DNA from: Immersiella caudata
Lineage: Eukaryota; Ascomycota; Sordariomycetes; Sordariales; Lasiosphaeriaceae
Reading direction: 5' to 3'
Length of the DNA stretch: 64,000 nt
NCBI GenBank assembly: GCA_030512335.1
Contig: JAULSU010000001.1
Coordinates: 8,122,001-8,186,000 of the forward strand
The notes beneath the pieces are model-generated. The model made no database searches and had not been told where the DNA came from. It was given only the letters and a program-made list of their open reading frames with translations. A program made the translations under genes and the position numbers. Below are positions 13,365 to 23,878 of the stretch, one piece after another (position 1 is the stretch's first letter; each line of letters opens with the position of its first letter).

Positions 13365-15575
13365 ATGGCTGCGTCAAACTCACTCTCTCATTTCACCGTT
13401 CACGTCTTTATCAACCACCACCCCGCGCTCGCCGACGCACTGCTTCCCGATCTCTTCCTCGACTTCCCTGACTCGTCATGGAAGCTTGACCCCTTGGAGA
13501 AGCCGGCCCCTCGCCCTCTCGAAAAACCAGGTCGATTTCAAGATGTGAACTACGGGAAAGACCCGAGAAAGGTCTTGGGACGCTACGTCTTCCCGGAAGC
13601 CCTGACGTGCAATACAACTCTCCTCCAGCTATCCGAGATGATGGAACGCCAGTTCGACATCGCAAGAAAGCACCAAGCACAATTCGTCATCTTCCCCCAA
13701 GAAACGACGCCAGATGGCCACTACCCACTGTCGGAGAGGCACCCCCTTCCATGGAACATGACTTTGGCCCAGGTCCACCCTCTCGACTTCGACGCCCTCA
13801 TCATGGAATCGGAACACAGTGAGGCGTACGCACCAATTCTGCAGCTCGTGCTAGAAACGAAAGCCGCCGCCCTTCTACGCATGGTTGACACCGGATTCCT
13901 CGGCCCCTCGCTCGGCGAGCCGTACAGCACTCTGCGCGACCAGTGGAACAGGTTCGACAGTTTCTGGCATTCCGGCAAGGGGAATCAATATTCTCAGCTG
14001 GCACCTTACCTGAATCAGTGGCGCAGGGCTAAGTCCGCACATGCGTACCTGACGAGGGAGAGGCAGAGGGGGAGGATGGGGACTGAGAATGACGAGATGA
14101 AGACGCTTCTTGGGAGGGTGGAAGAGATTCGGGCGATCAAAAGGCGGGGTGTTTACTCGAAAAACGGAGAAGAAATGAACTTGGGGTCTGAGCTGATTGA
14201 GGCGCTGCAAAGGATCGCTCAGATTGAGAGCGGCGAAGCTGAGGGGCGGGAGGAGCGGATGGTACTCTCTTGGTTTGTGACGCAGTGGGAGGACTGGTTC
14301 TCAACCGGGGATTTTGGCAATTCTGAGACGCGGATTCTGGAACCAGGGGAGGTCGAATCCGCGGTGGCGGCCGTGATTCGTCACTCGCACCGCCTTGTTG
14401 GTGAATGGATATCATCGGAGAGGATGCAGCAGTTTAAGGCATCGGTTGAGGATGAGTACTTCGCTGCGCGACCTTGGTTGACAGCCGAAGATCGGGCAGT
14501 CAAGGAAAGGAGTCGCGTCGCGAGAATGGAACAGATGGTGAATGATCAGTTCCGGCGGGCCGCCACCTCGGGAGCTCCGAGGGTACCGACTGGTGATTAT
14601 CTGACCAAGTCTCTAGATATCCAAGTCCACGACATCCGCCGCTCTCAAGGGAAGCTCCTCCAGGACCAATCAACCTTCACCATAACGTCCGGCTCCCTCC
14701 TCTGGGGCCAAATCATCCCCCTTTACTCCACCCTCTCGAACCCAAACTTCACCCAAAACGCAAATCACATGCCCCCTGAGCTGCCAGGCGGCACCATTGT
14801 GCAGCACCGATACACCTACCGCTCCGCCGGCCGCAACGGCCGCTGGAAAATCCGGGCATTCCACGAAAGAGAGCGACTGGACCCCGACTCCGGCGCTCTC
14901 CTCGCCGATCCGGATGCGCCAGAAAAACAAACAGGCTGGATACTCTACCACGAGGATCTCGATCCAGTGAATACCCTAGGCAGGGTCCGCTGGCTGGATG
15001 GTTCAGGACCCGGTGCTGTGAGCAATAAGAACCTGCACACGGATCGGGATGTGGTCTACATTGGTCGCTACGACTGGTCTCATCACACGCGGAGCACGCT
15101 CGACGCTGAGTTTCAAGAGTGGGCGGAGCCTGTTATTGGGGCGATTCCAGATAATGGCGGGAATCCCTACGAGCGTCTCTCGTGCAACGTGCAAAAGGGG
15201 GGGTACCTAATCGCCGTTGATGAGGAGAACTTTGGACTGGATTTTGTCGATGCTTACAAGAGGTATTGCGATAGGGGATTTCGCGACATGTGCAATCGGG
15301 ACTACAGCGAAGACAACGTGGAAAGGGTGTTTCGCAAGGAGGGGGTGAACTTTGGGACGTTTTTGAGCAAGGCTTATACGAGGGAGGATTATGGTGAGTC
15401 GCTGTTCCTGAACGGAGAGCCAGGGTGGGATTACTGACAGTTACAACCAGGTTGGCTGGTGTTTTCAGGGGAGCAGGACGCTAAGCATAGCGTTGATGAG
15501 CTCGTGGCAATTGTCTACTCCAGCTGGAGGATGGAGAATGCGTATCTCGCTCCTGAAGGGGATCCATCTCCTTGA
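13365..15575 (+). CDS. Unrecognised fungal protein, 717 aa
   Basis: Two exons, 13365-15393 and 15451-15575. The 57-nt intron has a GTGAGT donor, a TTACTGAC branch and a CAACCAG acceptor. Splicing joins DY to GWLVFSGEQDAKHSVDEL and closes on TGA, and the coding length is a multiple of three. The start ATG at 13365 has an ideal AACATGG context, although the frame is open further upstream. I recognise no domain. The protein has no signal peptide or membrane segment. Residues about 60-180 are acidic and helical, residues 210-310 are highly charged, and the C-terminal third is rich in Trp, Tyr and Asp, suggesting a globular beta domain. The gene is intact and well spliced, so it is probably functional. 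Confidence 0.85.
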
Positions 15576-15748
15576 TGTTCGACACTGCAACCTCTGCAGC
15601 CGGCAGTAAAACCGCCCAGCGGTACAAGCGGATGGAGGAAAGGATGTTTTTCATATCAAACTACTCAAACACCCCCTATATCTTCCAAGCCTCGCACAAC
15701 AAGTCTTTTCCCCATTCCCCCTTTCTCGTTTTACTCTTACTTTGCAAC

Positions 15749-16606
15749 CTACAACCCGGCACTCAAAGTATACGCCCCATCAACAGCAACAACCTACCCA
15801 TTCAAATACTGATTCGCCGCCATCCCCAACACCGCCTGCGCCATACCCACATCCCTCCCGGGCCGCCCCGCCGCAACCTTCCCCTGGTACTTCTCCGCCG
15901 GCACATGACTCTTCTGCCACTCATCGCTCTCCCCCGCCGTCATCTCGCTCGGAAACACCCCCGGCGCGATGCTATTCACCCTCACTTTAATCTCATTCTC
16001 CGCAATCTCCCTCCGCCGCCAACATGCGCGTGAGATGCACGGCTGCGGCCTTGGAGGCATGAGAGCTGAAGTGGTGCTGTGCGGATTTTACTAGTCCCAA
16101 AATGGAGGTGATGTTGACCACGGTACCGGGCCAGCCTTTGTGGCCCTCGGTGCTGGCTTAAAGTAGGGGAAGGGATGCCGGTGGTGGTGTGGAAGATGGA
16201 AGCGACGTTGGCAGTGTAGGTGTCTGTCCAGTCGGAGAGGGTTGTATCCATTGTGTCAAATAGTTGAGACTTTGGCGCCGTTGACGGCGAGGGCTTGGGT
16301 TATCATGAGGCCGATGTCGGAACCGCCGCTGGTGACGAGGGCGACGCGGCCTTTGAGGTTGAAGGGGGAGGAGCGGTGGAGCTCGGAGTGGCTGGCTGCT
16401 GCGGCGCTTTTGGTTGACATTTGGCGGGTAAGGGGGAGGTCTCGTAATGGTCGGTTGGAATGGGAAATGGGGAGAGGTCGAGGATGTGGTGCAGGTGGGC
16501 GCGATAGTCGAGCGATGCTGGAGAGGGATCGTGTGTTGAGGATTGAGCTTCTATGCTTGGTAACAGCGCGGGCGTAAAGGGGTGCGCTCATGGTTGGGAG
16601 AGGCAT
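15749..16606 (-). pseudogene. Broken short-chain dehydrogenase/reductase
   Basis: The minus strand carries SDR pieces in order but in different frames. A leader is followed by FNLKGRVALVTSGGSDIG, a damaged NAD(P)-binding motif (the family has TGxxxGIG). This frame stops at 16256, just after GAKVSTI. Next comes a WTDTYTANVASIFHTTT piece (to about 16190), then the catalytic region in shifted frames. Last is IKVRVNSIAPGVFPSEMTAG, continuing to AANQYLNG, where a TAG (about 15791) replaces the following residue. The remnant VVAVDGAYTL follows the stop. About 80 residues between the nucleotide-binding strand and the WTDTY piece are missing. A complete enzyme would have been an NAD(P)-dependent oxidoreductase. 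This copy cannot be functional. Confidence 0.85.
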
Positions 16607-16992
16607 TGCTTGCTTGCTTCGGATGGACTAAAGGGATGCTATCGTTTTGTGCTCCCAGCAGTTTGTGGAATGTATGACGAAAATAATATCAACGACGAAA
16701 TCGATGTTCCGCTTGAGGCCGTAGCTGCCAATTGGCGAATTACAGTCTTTGTTTCAGGGTCTGTCTGTCCCGCAACCGTTGAAGATCAAAGATCGGCGCG
16801 CCTCAGTGGAGTTGGTCAGCAACTGCGAAGTACTGTTGTCGAGACTTGTATGGCACCAAAAGAATAACAGCAATCATCCATGACAATCCGATTGTGTTAT
16901 TAGCGCTAGTACTACCAAGCTTCCAACCTCCAAAATAATTACTTCCAACCTATCGCTCCTCCACCCATACCCGACATCTCCCTCACCGCCCC
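16607..16992. other. Short spacer between SDR pseudogene and transporter gene
   Basis: A 386-nt stretch. It carries the 3' flank of the minus-strand transporter gene and the former 5' flank of the dead SDR gene. I see no further feature in it. Confidence 0.4.
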
Positions 16993-17927
16993 CTAATCCT
17001 TCTTAGCAGCCTGCTCCTGCGCCGCAAGCTCCACATCCGTCCTCGGCCAAAAGCGACTCAAATCCCCCACCGGCAAGTTCAACGTAATCCTCATCTCCCC
17101 CGCCATAATAATAAAGCACATGTACCAACCCAGCAGCGCCACCACAAAGAGCAACGCACCGCCGCCCTTTTGCAACTTGCCCGCGGCGTCAAAGTCGCCA
17201 GACGACACCTTCCAGTAGGCGCCCGAGAGAACCCACGAGGCGGTGCTGACGAGGAGGAAGATGGATGCGAAGACGGCGTTGATCTTGCACGTGAAGATGA
17301 AGAAGGTGAAGAGCGCGAAGCCCCAGACGAGGAGGTACAGAGCGATGACGGCGTTGTACTCGGGGGAGGTGAAGCCTGTTGGGTCGGAGGCTGTGGCGTA
17401 GGGGAGGCCGAGGCCGAGTGTTGGCTGGGGTTGGGTTAGTGATTTGATTTTGAGGGTTGAGAATAGGGGTCGTACCAATTGAAGCATTCCGAAGCTCAGC
17501 CAGAACACGGCGAAGAGACCCATCACCATCATCGGGAAGAAGTTGCCCATGACCCATTCAAAGACCATGGCGAAGAGGAGCAGGACGGGGCCGACGAAAA
17601 AGAAGATTCCCACCACGGGGGTGAAGCCTGCGGCGCCGCCCCAGCCCATGAGGACCATAGAGAAGGTGAAGGTCGAGATGACGAAGCTGGAAAAGCTCGT
17701 GTTAGTGGTTTTTAATCTTCCGGGATTGGGAAAACTCACCCGACAAAGCCGAGAGCCGTGGGGTTGGCAAAGCGGCGGTTGTAATCGCCAACGTGGGGAA
17801 CCTTCGGGGTGAGGTACAGCTTCTCGAACAGCTCAGGGGACATGGTGACGCCGGTCTGGGTTCGGTAGAGGCCCTTCTCCTCGTCGTGTGCGGCGCTCAC
17901 GCCATTGTTGGTGGTAGTTGCCGCCAT
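16993..17927 (-). CDS. GPR1/FUN34/YaaH-family acetate-type transporter
   Basis: Three exons on the minus strand: 17740-17927, 17476-17686 and 16993-17424. The introns are 53 and 51 nt, both with CTAAC branch sites, giving 276 aa. Members of this family move acetate, succinate or ammonium across the plasma membrane. The family motif near the first membrane segment appears as NPTALGF (residues about 55-61; the usual form is NPxPLGL). It is followed by six hydrophobic segments, including a FSMVLMGWGGAAG stretch and the GMLQLPTLGLGLPYAT junction made by intron 2. The ATG at 17927 has A at -3. The N terminus is soluble and Thr/Asn-rich, and the C terminus is short and charged. Substrate cannot be told from the sequence. 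Confidence 0.93.
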
Positions 17928-19818
17928 CGTGTAAGTCACGTCAGTCGCGAATCGGTATCTAGAAATTGGCAGCGATGGCCTTGCGAGAGAAAAAAAAAAG
18001 GGACGAGAAAAGAGAGGGGGCGGCAGCGCAGATAGCTTCTCTTAAGTAACTCCGACTCGCACGGGAACGCGCCGCAGCGTAGCATCTGCAGTCATGGCGA
18101 AAGCGTGGTCGGCGACATGTGCTTTGGCCAGGGCGCTGGGCAGAACCATGGATGGGTTACCGTGGTCGGTATAGCTGCAGGGTGGTTGACCACTCGCCGA
18201 TTTTCGATACCCCAGACGCGTCGCCCACCCGCTGGTGTGAAAGGAAGCGCTGCTGCGCTCGGCCGTTGGGGAACCCCTCAGGGGGTGGTTGGGTCCAAGA
18301 TCTTTGGCATCTGTGACAAACCCAAACACACGACGAATGGGGAGGGCGCACCTTCTCGATGAGCCTGCCGTGTGACCTGTTGAGGGGTTCTCTTGGGACC
18401 TTTTGGGGTCGTCGTACGTCGCGCACGTCGGTAGCTTCGACTGCCGGTACTTTTAAAAATGCCGACTTCCGACGACCCCCCTTCCAGTAATCGCTACTCC
18501 GAATTGGAGGGGAAGCCTGTCAGCAAGCAACTAATCCTTCGCTGACAGGGCTCGAATTCTCCATTTCTGGTTGGGGGCGTCGCCGGGTTTGGAACTTGAC
18601 GCGCTCGCTGAATGCAGGTGTTGATTTCAGGTTGATTGCGGGAGGCAGAGACGTAAACGAGGTGGCATCGAGGTGCCCTTCCCGTCCCGGATTTTCTCGG
18701 CGAGGAGGTCTGTGGTGTGGAATGATCTGACTGCTACCGTCCTGCTGACATGCGCGGTGAACCAAATCCCAAGACCACGAAATGCGGGGAACTTGGAGTC
18801 AACCTCATCCAAGGCCAAGCTGCAAAGCATCGAGTTCAGACTAGACCCTTGGGTCGCTGTCGTATCAGAGTGAGGATTAGTTTCTCGAAATGCGGAGTAA
18901 TCATGGTCGGGGACTGGGTTGCTTCCCCGCTAGCAATTGACGTTTCATCGCAGGGACGCGAACTGTTTTTCTTTGGTTCTTCAGAGGCTGGGCGGCGCTC
19001 CGGAGGCAAGGCCAAACGGGAAACAGGGGACCGGCTTTTTATTGCCTGCTGTGCCTCCCGCTTGCATCGACGTTCCTAACCGGGGTGAGGAATCGGTGCT
19101 GGTTCGCGGCAGCTACCACAGTGTTCGAGTGGACTGCCGTCCGGTTGTTGGTGTTCGCACCTGCTCTGTTTTTTTTGCGGAAATCTCTCCGCTCATCTTT
19201 GCTGGCGTGGCTCGCGTGCATGCGAGTTGATCAGCACCAATTGGCTGCAAAGGCCCTTCGCTGGCAAGCAACAAATTGTCAATCTGCCAAAGCGAGAGGT
19301 AGGTTTTACTTGCGGTGACTGTGGCGGCCCTGGAGTCATGTCTTGGGGGCTTTCCAGGAAAGCAACAACATTCTACATGGCAGCTGCCCCGTAGCAGCTG
19401 CCTTCAACGCTGGTCTGTTAGGCATCAACGCAGAGCCTCAACCACCAACGGCCATTGTTTCCTGCGTGATGCGGGGGTCTTCTTCACAACACCAATGCAG
19501 ATCCGCTCCATTTTTTCGTCCTTCGCCCTTGGAACCAGCATCACCACGAGTATAGCTCGACAAGACTGCAGAGTCTGAGGATGGAGAATACGAGATCGGG
19601 AAGATTCTCAACCACCCCGGAGACCTTGAAGGCCCACAAACAGACGACCTTGTAAAGTGACACTAAGAAAGGCTCTAGCGAGGATGAAAATACGCGGGAA
19701 CCGCTCAGCCACTTGACTCACATGCGGGCATGAACCACGGGCAAAGCGGACGCGGGCGACGCGGCCCACATCGGAGCCGGAGCGATTGACACGACAGAAT
19801 TTAGCCCGCTTCAACAAG
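17928..19818. other. Intergenic region without a supported gene
   Basis: 1.9 kb with no gene I can support. The first 120 nt, upstream of the transporter start, is purine-rich and includes an A9 run near 17990; it is probably promoter. The rest has only short frames on both strands without domain signal or splice signals. It forms the left border of the accessory island that starts near 19.8 kb. Confidence 0.4.
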
Positions 19819-19912
19819 ATGGGGAACCATCACAAGGGATCCAAGAAGGTGTCCACCCACCGTGACTCCACCGACGGCTCGTCTTTGACAACTTTAAGGA
19901 TCCTCTCGACAA

Positions 19913-19948
19913 CGACGTCTAGCTTCGACGTCTAGCTTCGACGTCTAG
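19913..19948 (+). repeat. 13-bp tandem repeat that breaks a reading frame
   Basis: Unit CGACGTCTAGCTT, two full copies plus ten bases of a third. It lies in the 5' coding part of the PD-(D/E)xK-like pseudogene. The two extra copies add 26 bp, which moves the frame and brings a TAG into phase. Confidence 0.9.
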
Positions 19949-20860
19949 GCCCGAAAGAATGGAATATTCGACCCACGAGACTCTAAGCCACCGAAAAAAT
20001 ATTGACGACATCCGCGAGCGGCTTGCTGCGTCGCGAGACAGCTTCACCTCCAGAGTCGGTATACGAGGCTACACCTACGCCATCAGTGGGGCCACCAACG
20101 AAGCAACCATGGTCGGCGAAACACTCCCGCTACTGAAGACGTATCCGAGAGAGGCTTACCCGAGGGTGCTCAACCAGGCCTTCATAGGCTATCCGAAAGA
20201 AGTTGGATTCAACAATGGCCTGTCTGCTCCGCAGCCCGATTTCGTCGAAGGCTTTGAGATGCCGGAGTACCGACCCTTTCCGGTCGACGACGTGAAGGGC
20301 GCGGTCCTTTATAAAGATGACCGCCGCTCCGTGACGTTACTACACCTAGCCGGAGAATGGAAGGGCCGCGACGGGAGTATGATAGAGGCAACGCTGCAGG
20401 CTCCTACGACGGAGTGGCTCACGTCTACGCAAGGACCCAGGTCCTGGCCTACCAGGGGAAGCCTGACCCCCCTGGCCACGCAAACTTCACGACCTTCACG
20501 ACGAATAGTACGCAGCTTAACTTTTACGCGCACTACGCAACTCCAGCCGAAGACGGCACGCTCGAATACCACCAGTTTCCTATCAAGTCGGCGAGCCCGG
20601 TCGACTCCTACGGAGAGCACAAGGAGGGCCGGAAGTACCTCAAGAACGAGCAGAACCACACTAGGAAACGGTCCTACGAGCTGAGAGACGAGCTGGAGGG
20701 ATATTACGAGACACAACGCGACAGCCTCCTCCATCCTGTCGCAGAAGCGCTACCCTTGCCTGTACCAGACGTCGAGCCTCTGATTACAACCCAAACCTAC
20801 GATGAGGACGACTACGAAGTCGTCGAACCGGAGTCTGCCTACGAAACGCCCCCCGCCCGG

Positions 20861-20908
20861 CCACGGTTCCGGCCACGGTTCCGGCCACGGTTCCGGCCAC
20901 GGTTCCGC
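20861..20908 (+). repeat. 12-bp tandem repeat, four copies
   Basis: Unit CCACGGTTCCGG, repeated four times with the last copy ending in C. Being a multiple of three, it encodes either (RPRF)n or (GHGS)n depending on frame, at the 3' end of the broken PD-(D/E)xK-like gene. Confidence 0.9.
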
Positions 20909-20914
20909 TCATAG

Positions 20915-21652
20915 TAGCGGCCAGAAGCGAAAGGCTGCATCCTCGCACATATCGTCAAGTGGTTCTTCACATCGCAGCAAAATACAAGAGCTATTGGAAG
21001 AAGGACGCTATTGGAGTTTATTAACATAAGCATTCGGATGGTACCATATATTGGGCTTGACGACCAGGACGACGGTGAGTAGCTCCGTGCGAAACGGCCT
21101 GCCCAGACCAACAAATACGTTCAGCCAACGCGAGCCGGCGTCAGCTGCACAAGCGACCTTGATAACATCTTGAAACACCTGCTCTCTATTTCAATAGGCG
21201 TTGTGTGCATTTAAAAAAGCCTTATTAACATTGAAGGAGGCCTGACAAAATATCTTGAATCGCCTACTTTGCATTTTAATAAGTGTTATTTACATTAAAA
21301 AGGCCTTGTTAACATTGAAAGAGGCCTGCTGAGCATTGAACGACACCGCTTCCCAGTGCTGATAACGCTTAGCGTACTGGCCAAATGAGCCCCTCTCTTC
21401 TGGCCAGACCCTTCGTGCCTTACCCAAGGACTGCGGCGCGACCCAAAGTTTTCTCCAGGGACCTGCCCAGGGACCTGAGAATTTCATCAGTGGTGAATCT
21501 CACTGCCGATGACCAATCCGGGGTTACGATGGTGGGGCTAATCTTGCATGAGGGGAAGCCACGACGCGACAAATTCCTGTCAGATTTCTCGCAAGAACAC
21601 CAATTCGCTCGATAATGCACTTCTCTGCTCGCCCTCCACGACGATGTGCTAA
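20915..21652. other. AT-richer spacer with a diverged tandem duplication
   Basis: A 738-nt spacer between the broken PD-(D/E)xK-like gene and the HET gene. The centre is clearly richer in A and T than the surroundings and contains an approximately 85-bp duplicated block (separate entry). The right part is the presumed HET promoter. I see no gene. Confidence 0.5.
21171..21339 (+). repeat. Diverged 85-bp tandem duplication, AT-rich
   Basis: Two copies, about 21171-21255 and 21256-21339. Both begin TTGAA and share the block TTAACATTGAA-GAGGCCTG. Many differences between the copies are G/A or C/T transitions, as expected after repeat-induced point mutation or simple ageing. Identity was judged by eye at about three quarters. 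Confidence 0.7.
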
Positions 21653-23692
21653 ATGTCAATTCATGTGCGCCGATTAGGGCGGCGCCTACTCTGCACCCGA
21701 TTGACCACGGTGCAAGCTTGGCCATTTCCCCAAATCCCTCGGCGCACCCTCTCTCGGCGCTTGCAAAGCGGCACAGCGGAAGACACCAGCGCATTCAGAT
21801 ACCCGCCCCTGCGCTCGACCAGCCAAGATGGCCCCTCGACGCTCGAAACATTTCGGCTTGTCGAGCTTCTCCCAGGCGCCGCTTCAGAACCGATCGCATG
21901 TCAGCTCAGCGAGGTAGCCATCGGGACCCGGCAGACCTACGAGGCAATATCGTACTGCTGGGGAGACCCCCACGACAAGACCGTCATCAGATGTAACGAA
22001 AAGCAGCTCAGGATACCGTCTACGCTCGCCGCCGCCCTGCGAGGTCTGAGATTGGGCGACCGGTCCCGACATCTCTGGGCCGATGCCATCTGCATCAACC
22101 AGTCCGACCCCCGGGACAAGGCGATGCAGGTTCCCCACATGAGGGACATCTACTCCCGCTCCCAACGAACATTAGTATGGCTAGGGACCATGGAAGACGC
22201 TGGTACAGCTCGCATCTCCTTGGCATCTCGTACATGTATCCGCCTTTCGATACCGATCATCGGTCTTGCAGACCGGAGGAAGCCACCCACGATCGGGACA
22301 TTCAACAGCGTCACCGGCGAGACCCGGAGATTGAGCGCGTTCTCGGGGGCCCTCTACATCTCCCTGGCCTACATCCTTCGCCGCCCTTGGTTCCGTCGAG
22401 CCTGGGTCGTCCAAGAAGCGGCGGTCTCACCAGGCGTCACCATCTACTTCGACCGCGTCGAATACGACTGGGATGAAGTCACAGAGGTTCTCAAGTTTCT
22501 CTGCGGCGTCAAGCTCCCACTTGCTTTTATGCCCTCCCCGCAGCATATTGCAGCCATCGATCACGAAAGAGGCTTGTACAAGGCGCGGAAGAGTAGCCTT
22601 CCCGGTGTTCTCATCAGACACCAACGGTGCCGAGCCACTGACCAACGTGACAAGATCTTCGCATTCGCTGGCTTGATCGATCTTGACTCGGCCGCCAAAG
22701 ATGTACGAGTTACGTATGCAGCTCCTGACCCTCCATCCGTGGTGTACCGAGAGCTGGCTACGAGGATTATTGCACGCGACAAGAGCCTCGACATTTTGAG
22801 TGGACCGCCGTCTGCAGAGACAGGAGTTGTCATCGATGATCGACCATCGTGGGTCCCAGATTGGAGTGTCGAACTTGATTTGGATCAAGGATACACATGG
22901 AGTTCCGGGCCAGCAACCCTCGCTGGAACCGAAGACTACGACGGCCTTGGGCAGCATTGCCGCCGTTTCTCAGCCAGCCGGGGGAGTCGCTACAAACCAG
23001 ACATTTCGGGAAACATCCTCACGGTCCCTGGACGCATCATCGGCACTGTCGTCTACGCAGGCCCCAGCTTTACAGGTGTCAAACTCCCAGCTGAATTCAG
23101 TCGCTTCCGCGACTTCCCCCGAGGCTGGAAGCAAACACTGCGATCGGTTCTCCGCGCCCGCGACGTGCTCGCCCTGTGGAAAAGTTCCGTCGGAAGCACC
23201 ACCGGCGACACGTATCCGCACACGGGGGAGAAGATGAGCGATGCGTTCTGGCAAACCGTTTGTGCAGGCGAGCATCAAAGCTCGCCCGCGATACGGAGAG
23301 CAACTAGGTCTTGGGAACGGCTGATGAGCCAAAGGAACCTTGCTCTCAAGGGGATATCACGCTCTTTTGACTTCTTCGGGGCGTTCTACTCGACTCTTCT
23401 CTTTGTGTTCTTCTTGTCGAAGAGCGAGACGCTGATTGAGCATCGGCTGCCGGGTCGGTATGTGTTGAATAGGAAGATGGTGAAGTTGAGTACTGAGCAT
23501 ATTGGACTGGCGCATTGCGCTGTGGAGGAGGGGGACATGGTCTTTTTGCTTCAGGGGTCCAGTGTGCCGCTGGTTCTGCGGAGGGCTGAGGATGAAAAGG
23601 CGTGGAAGCTCGTTGGGGATGCGTATCTTCATGGTGTGATGGCTGGAGAGCGGTGGGATGAGACGAAGTGTCGGGCTGTGCATATTTCTTGA
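21653..23692 (+). CDS. HET-domain (heterokaryon incompatibility) protein
   Basis: A single uninterrupted frame of 679 aa. The HET domain runs from about residue 95 to 250. It has the three usual blocks: TYEAISYCWGDP, then LWADAICINQSD, then MRDIYSRSQRTLVWLG. After it come the PWFRRAWVVQEA and CRATDQRDKIFAFAGLID blocks common to this class. HET proteins trigger cell death on fusion of unlike individuals, or act as receptors or executors in fungal innate immunity. The domain has a TIR-like fold. A hydrophobic stretch near residue 575 (STLLFVFFLSKS) could be membrane-associated. It is the only clearly intact large gene of the left half of the accessory island. The ATG at 21653 has a weak context, so the start could lie a little downstream. 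Partner and specificity are unknown. Confidence 0.93.
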   Translation: MSIHVRRLGRRLLCTRLTTVQAWPFPQIPRRTLSRRLQSGTAEDTSAFRYPPLRSTSQDGPSTLETFRLVELLPGAASEPIACQLSEVAIGTRQTYEAISYCWGDPHDKTVIRCNEKQLRIPSTLAAALRGLRLGDRSRHLWADAICINQSDPRDKAMQVPHMRDIYSRSQRTLVWLGTMEDAGTARISLASRTCIRLSIPIIGLADRRKPPTIGTFNSVTGETRRLSAFSGALYISLAYILRRPWFRRAWVVQEAAVSPGVTIYFDRVEYDWDEVTEVLKFLCGVKLPLAFMPSPQHIAAIDHERGLYKARKSSLPGVLIRHQRCRATDQRDKIFAFAGLIDLDSAAKDVRVTYAAPDPPSVVYRELATRIIARDKSLDILSGPPSAETGVVIDDRPSWVPDWSVELDLDQGYTWSSGPATLAGTEDYDGLGQHCRRFSASRGSRYKPDISGNILTVPGRIIGTVVYAGPSFTGVKLPAEFSRFRDFPRGWKQTLRSVLRARDVLALWKSSVGSTTGDTYPHTGEKMSDAFWQTVCAGEHQSSPAIRRATRSWERLMSQRNLALKGISRSFDFFGAFYSTLLFVFFLSKSETLIEHRLPGRYVLNRKMVKLSTEHIGLAHCAVEEGDMVFLLQGSSVPLVLRRAEDEKAWKLVGDAYLHGVMAGERWDETKCRAVHIS

Positions 23693-23878
23693 TGCTACGC
23701 TGTCTCCAAGTCGCTCCTAGAGGGTGCAGCGGCCCAGTTACCTAGCAGATGAAAAGGGATAATTTCTCGACAGTTCGGCAGCACAAGCCAGAGGCGAAAA
23801 AGATACTAGGACCACTAGGGCCTTTTCTGGCTGTTCCCCTTCAAGGACCAGCCCCCGACAAACCAGGGCATCTTGCAA

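Larger units (their letters stand above)
19819..20914 (+). pseudogene. Broken PD-(D/E)xK-like fungal protein gene
   Basis: The main frame from 19959 holds APQPDFVEG and then LAGEWKGRDGSMIEATLQ, with the spacing of a PD-(D/E)xK nuclease-like core. At about 20395-20403 one base is missing. The homologous continuation, SYDGVAHVYARTQVLAYQGK, is in the next frame and runs to a charged C terminus. At the 5' end an ATG at 19819 opens a frame (MGNHHKGSKK) that stops at 19935 inside a 13-bp tandem repeat. With only one copy of the repeat it would run on into the main frame. Near the 3' end a 12-bp repeat can be read as RPRF or GHGS units, so a further shift is possible. The family is common and uncharacterised in Sordariomycetes; nuclease activity is inference. 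Confidence 0.75.

Noticed and set aside
20802..21029. Separate small gene with GHGS repeats
   Set aside because: It has no start of its own and overlaps the 3' end of the broken PD-(D/E)xK-like gene; it is more likely that gene's tail in another frame.
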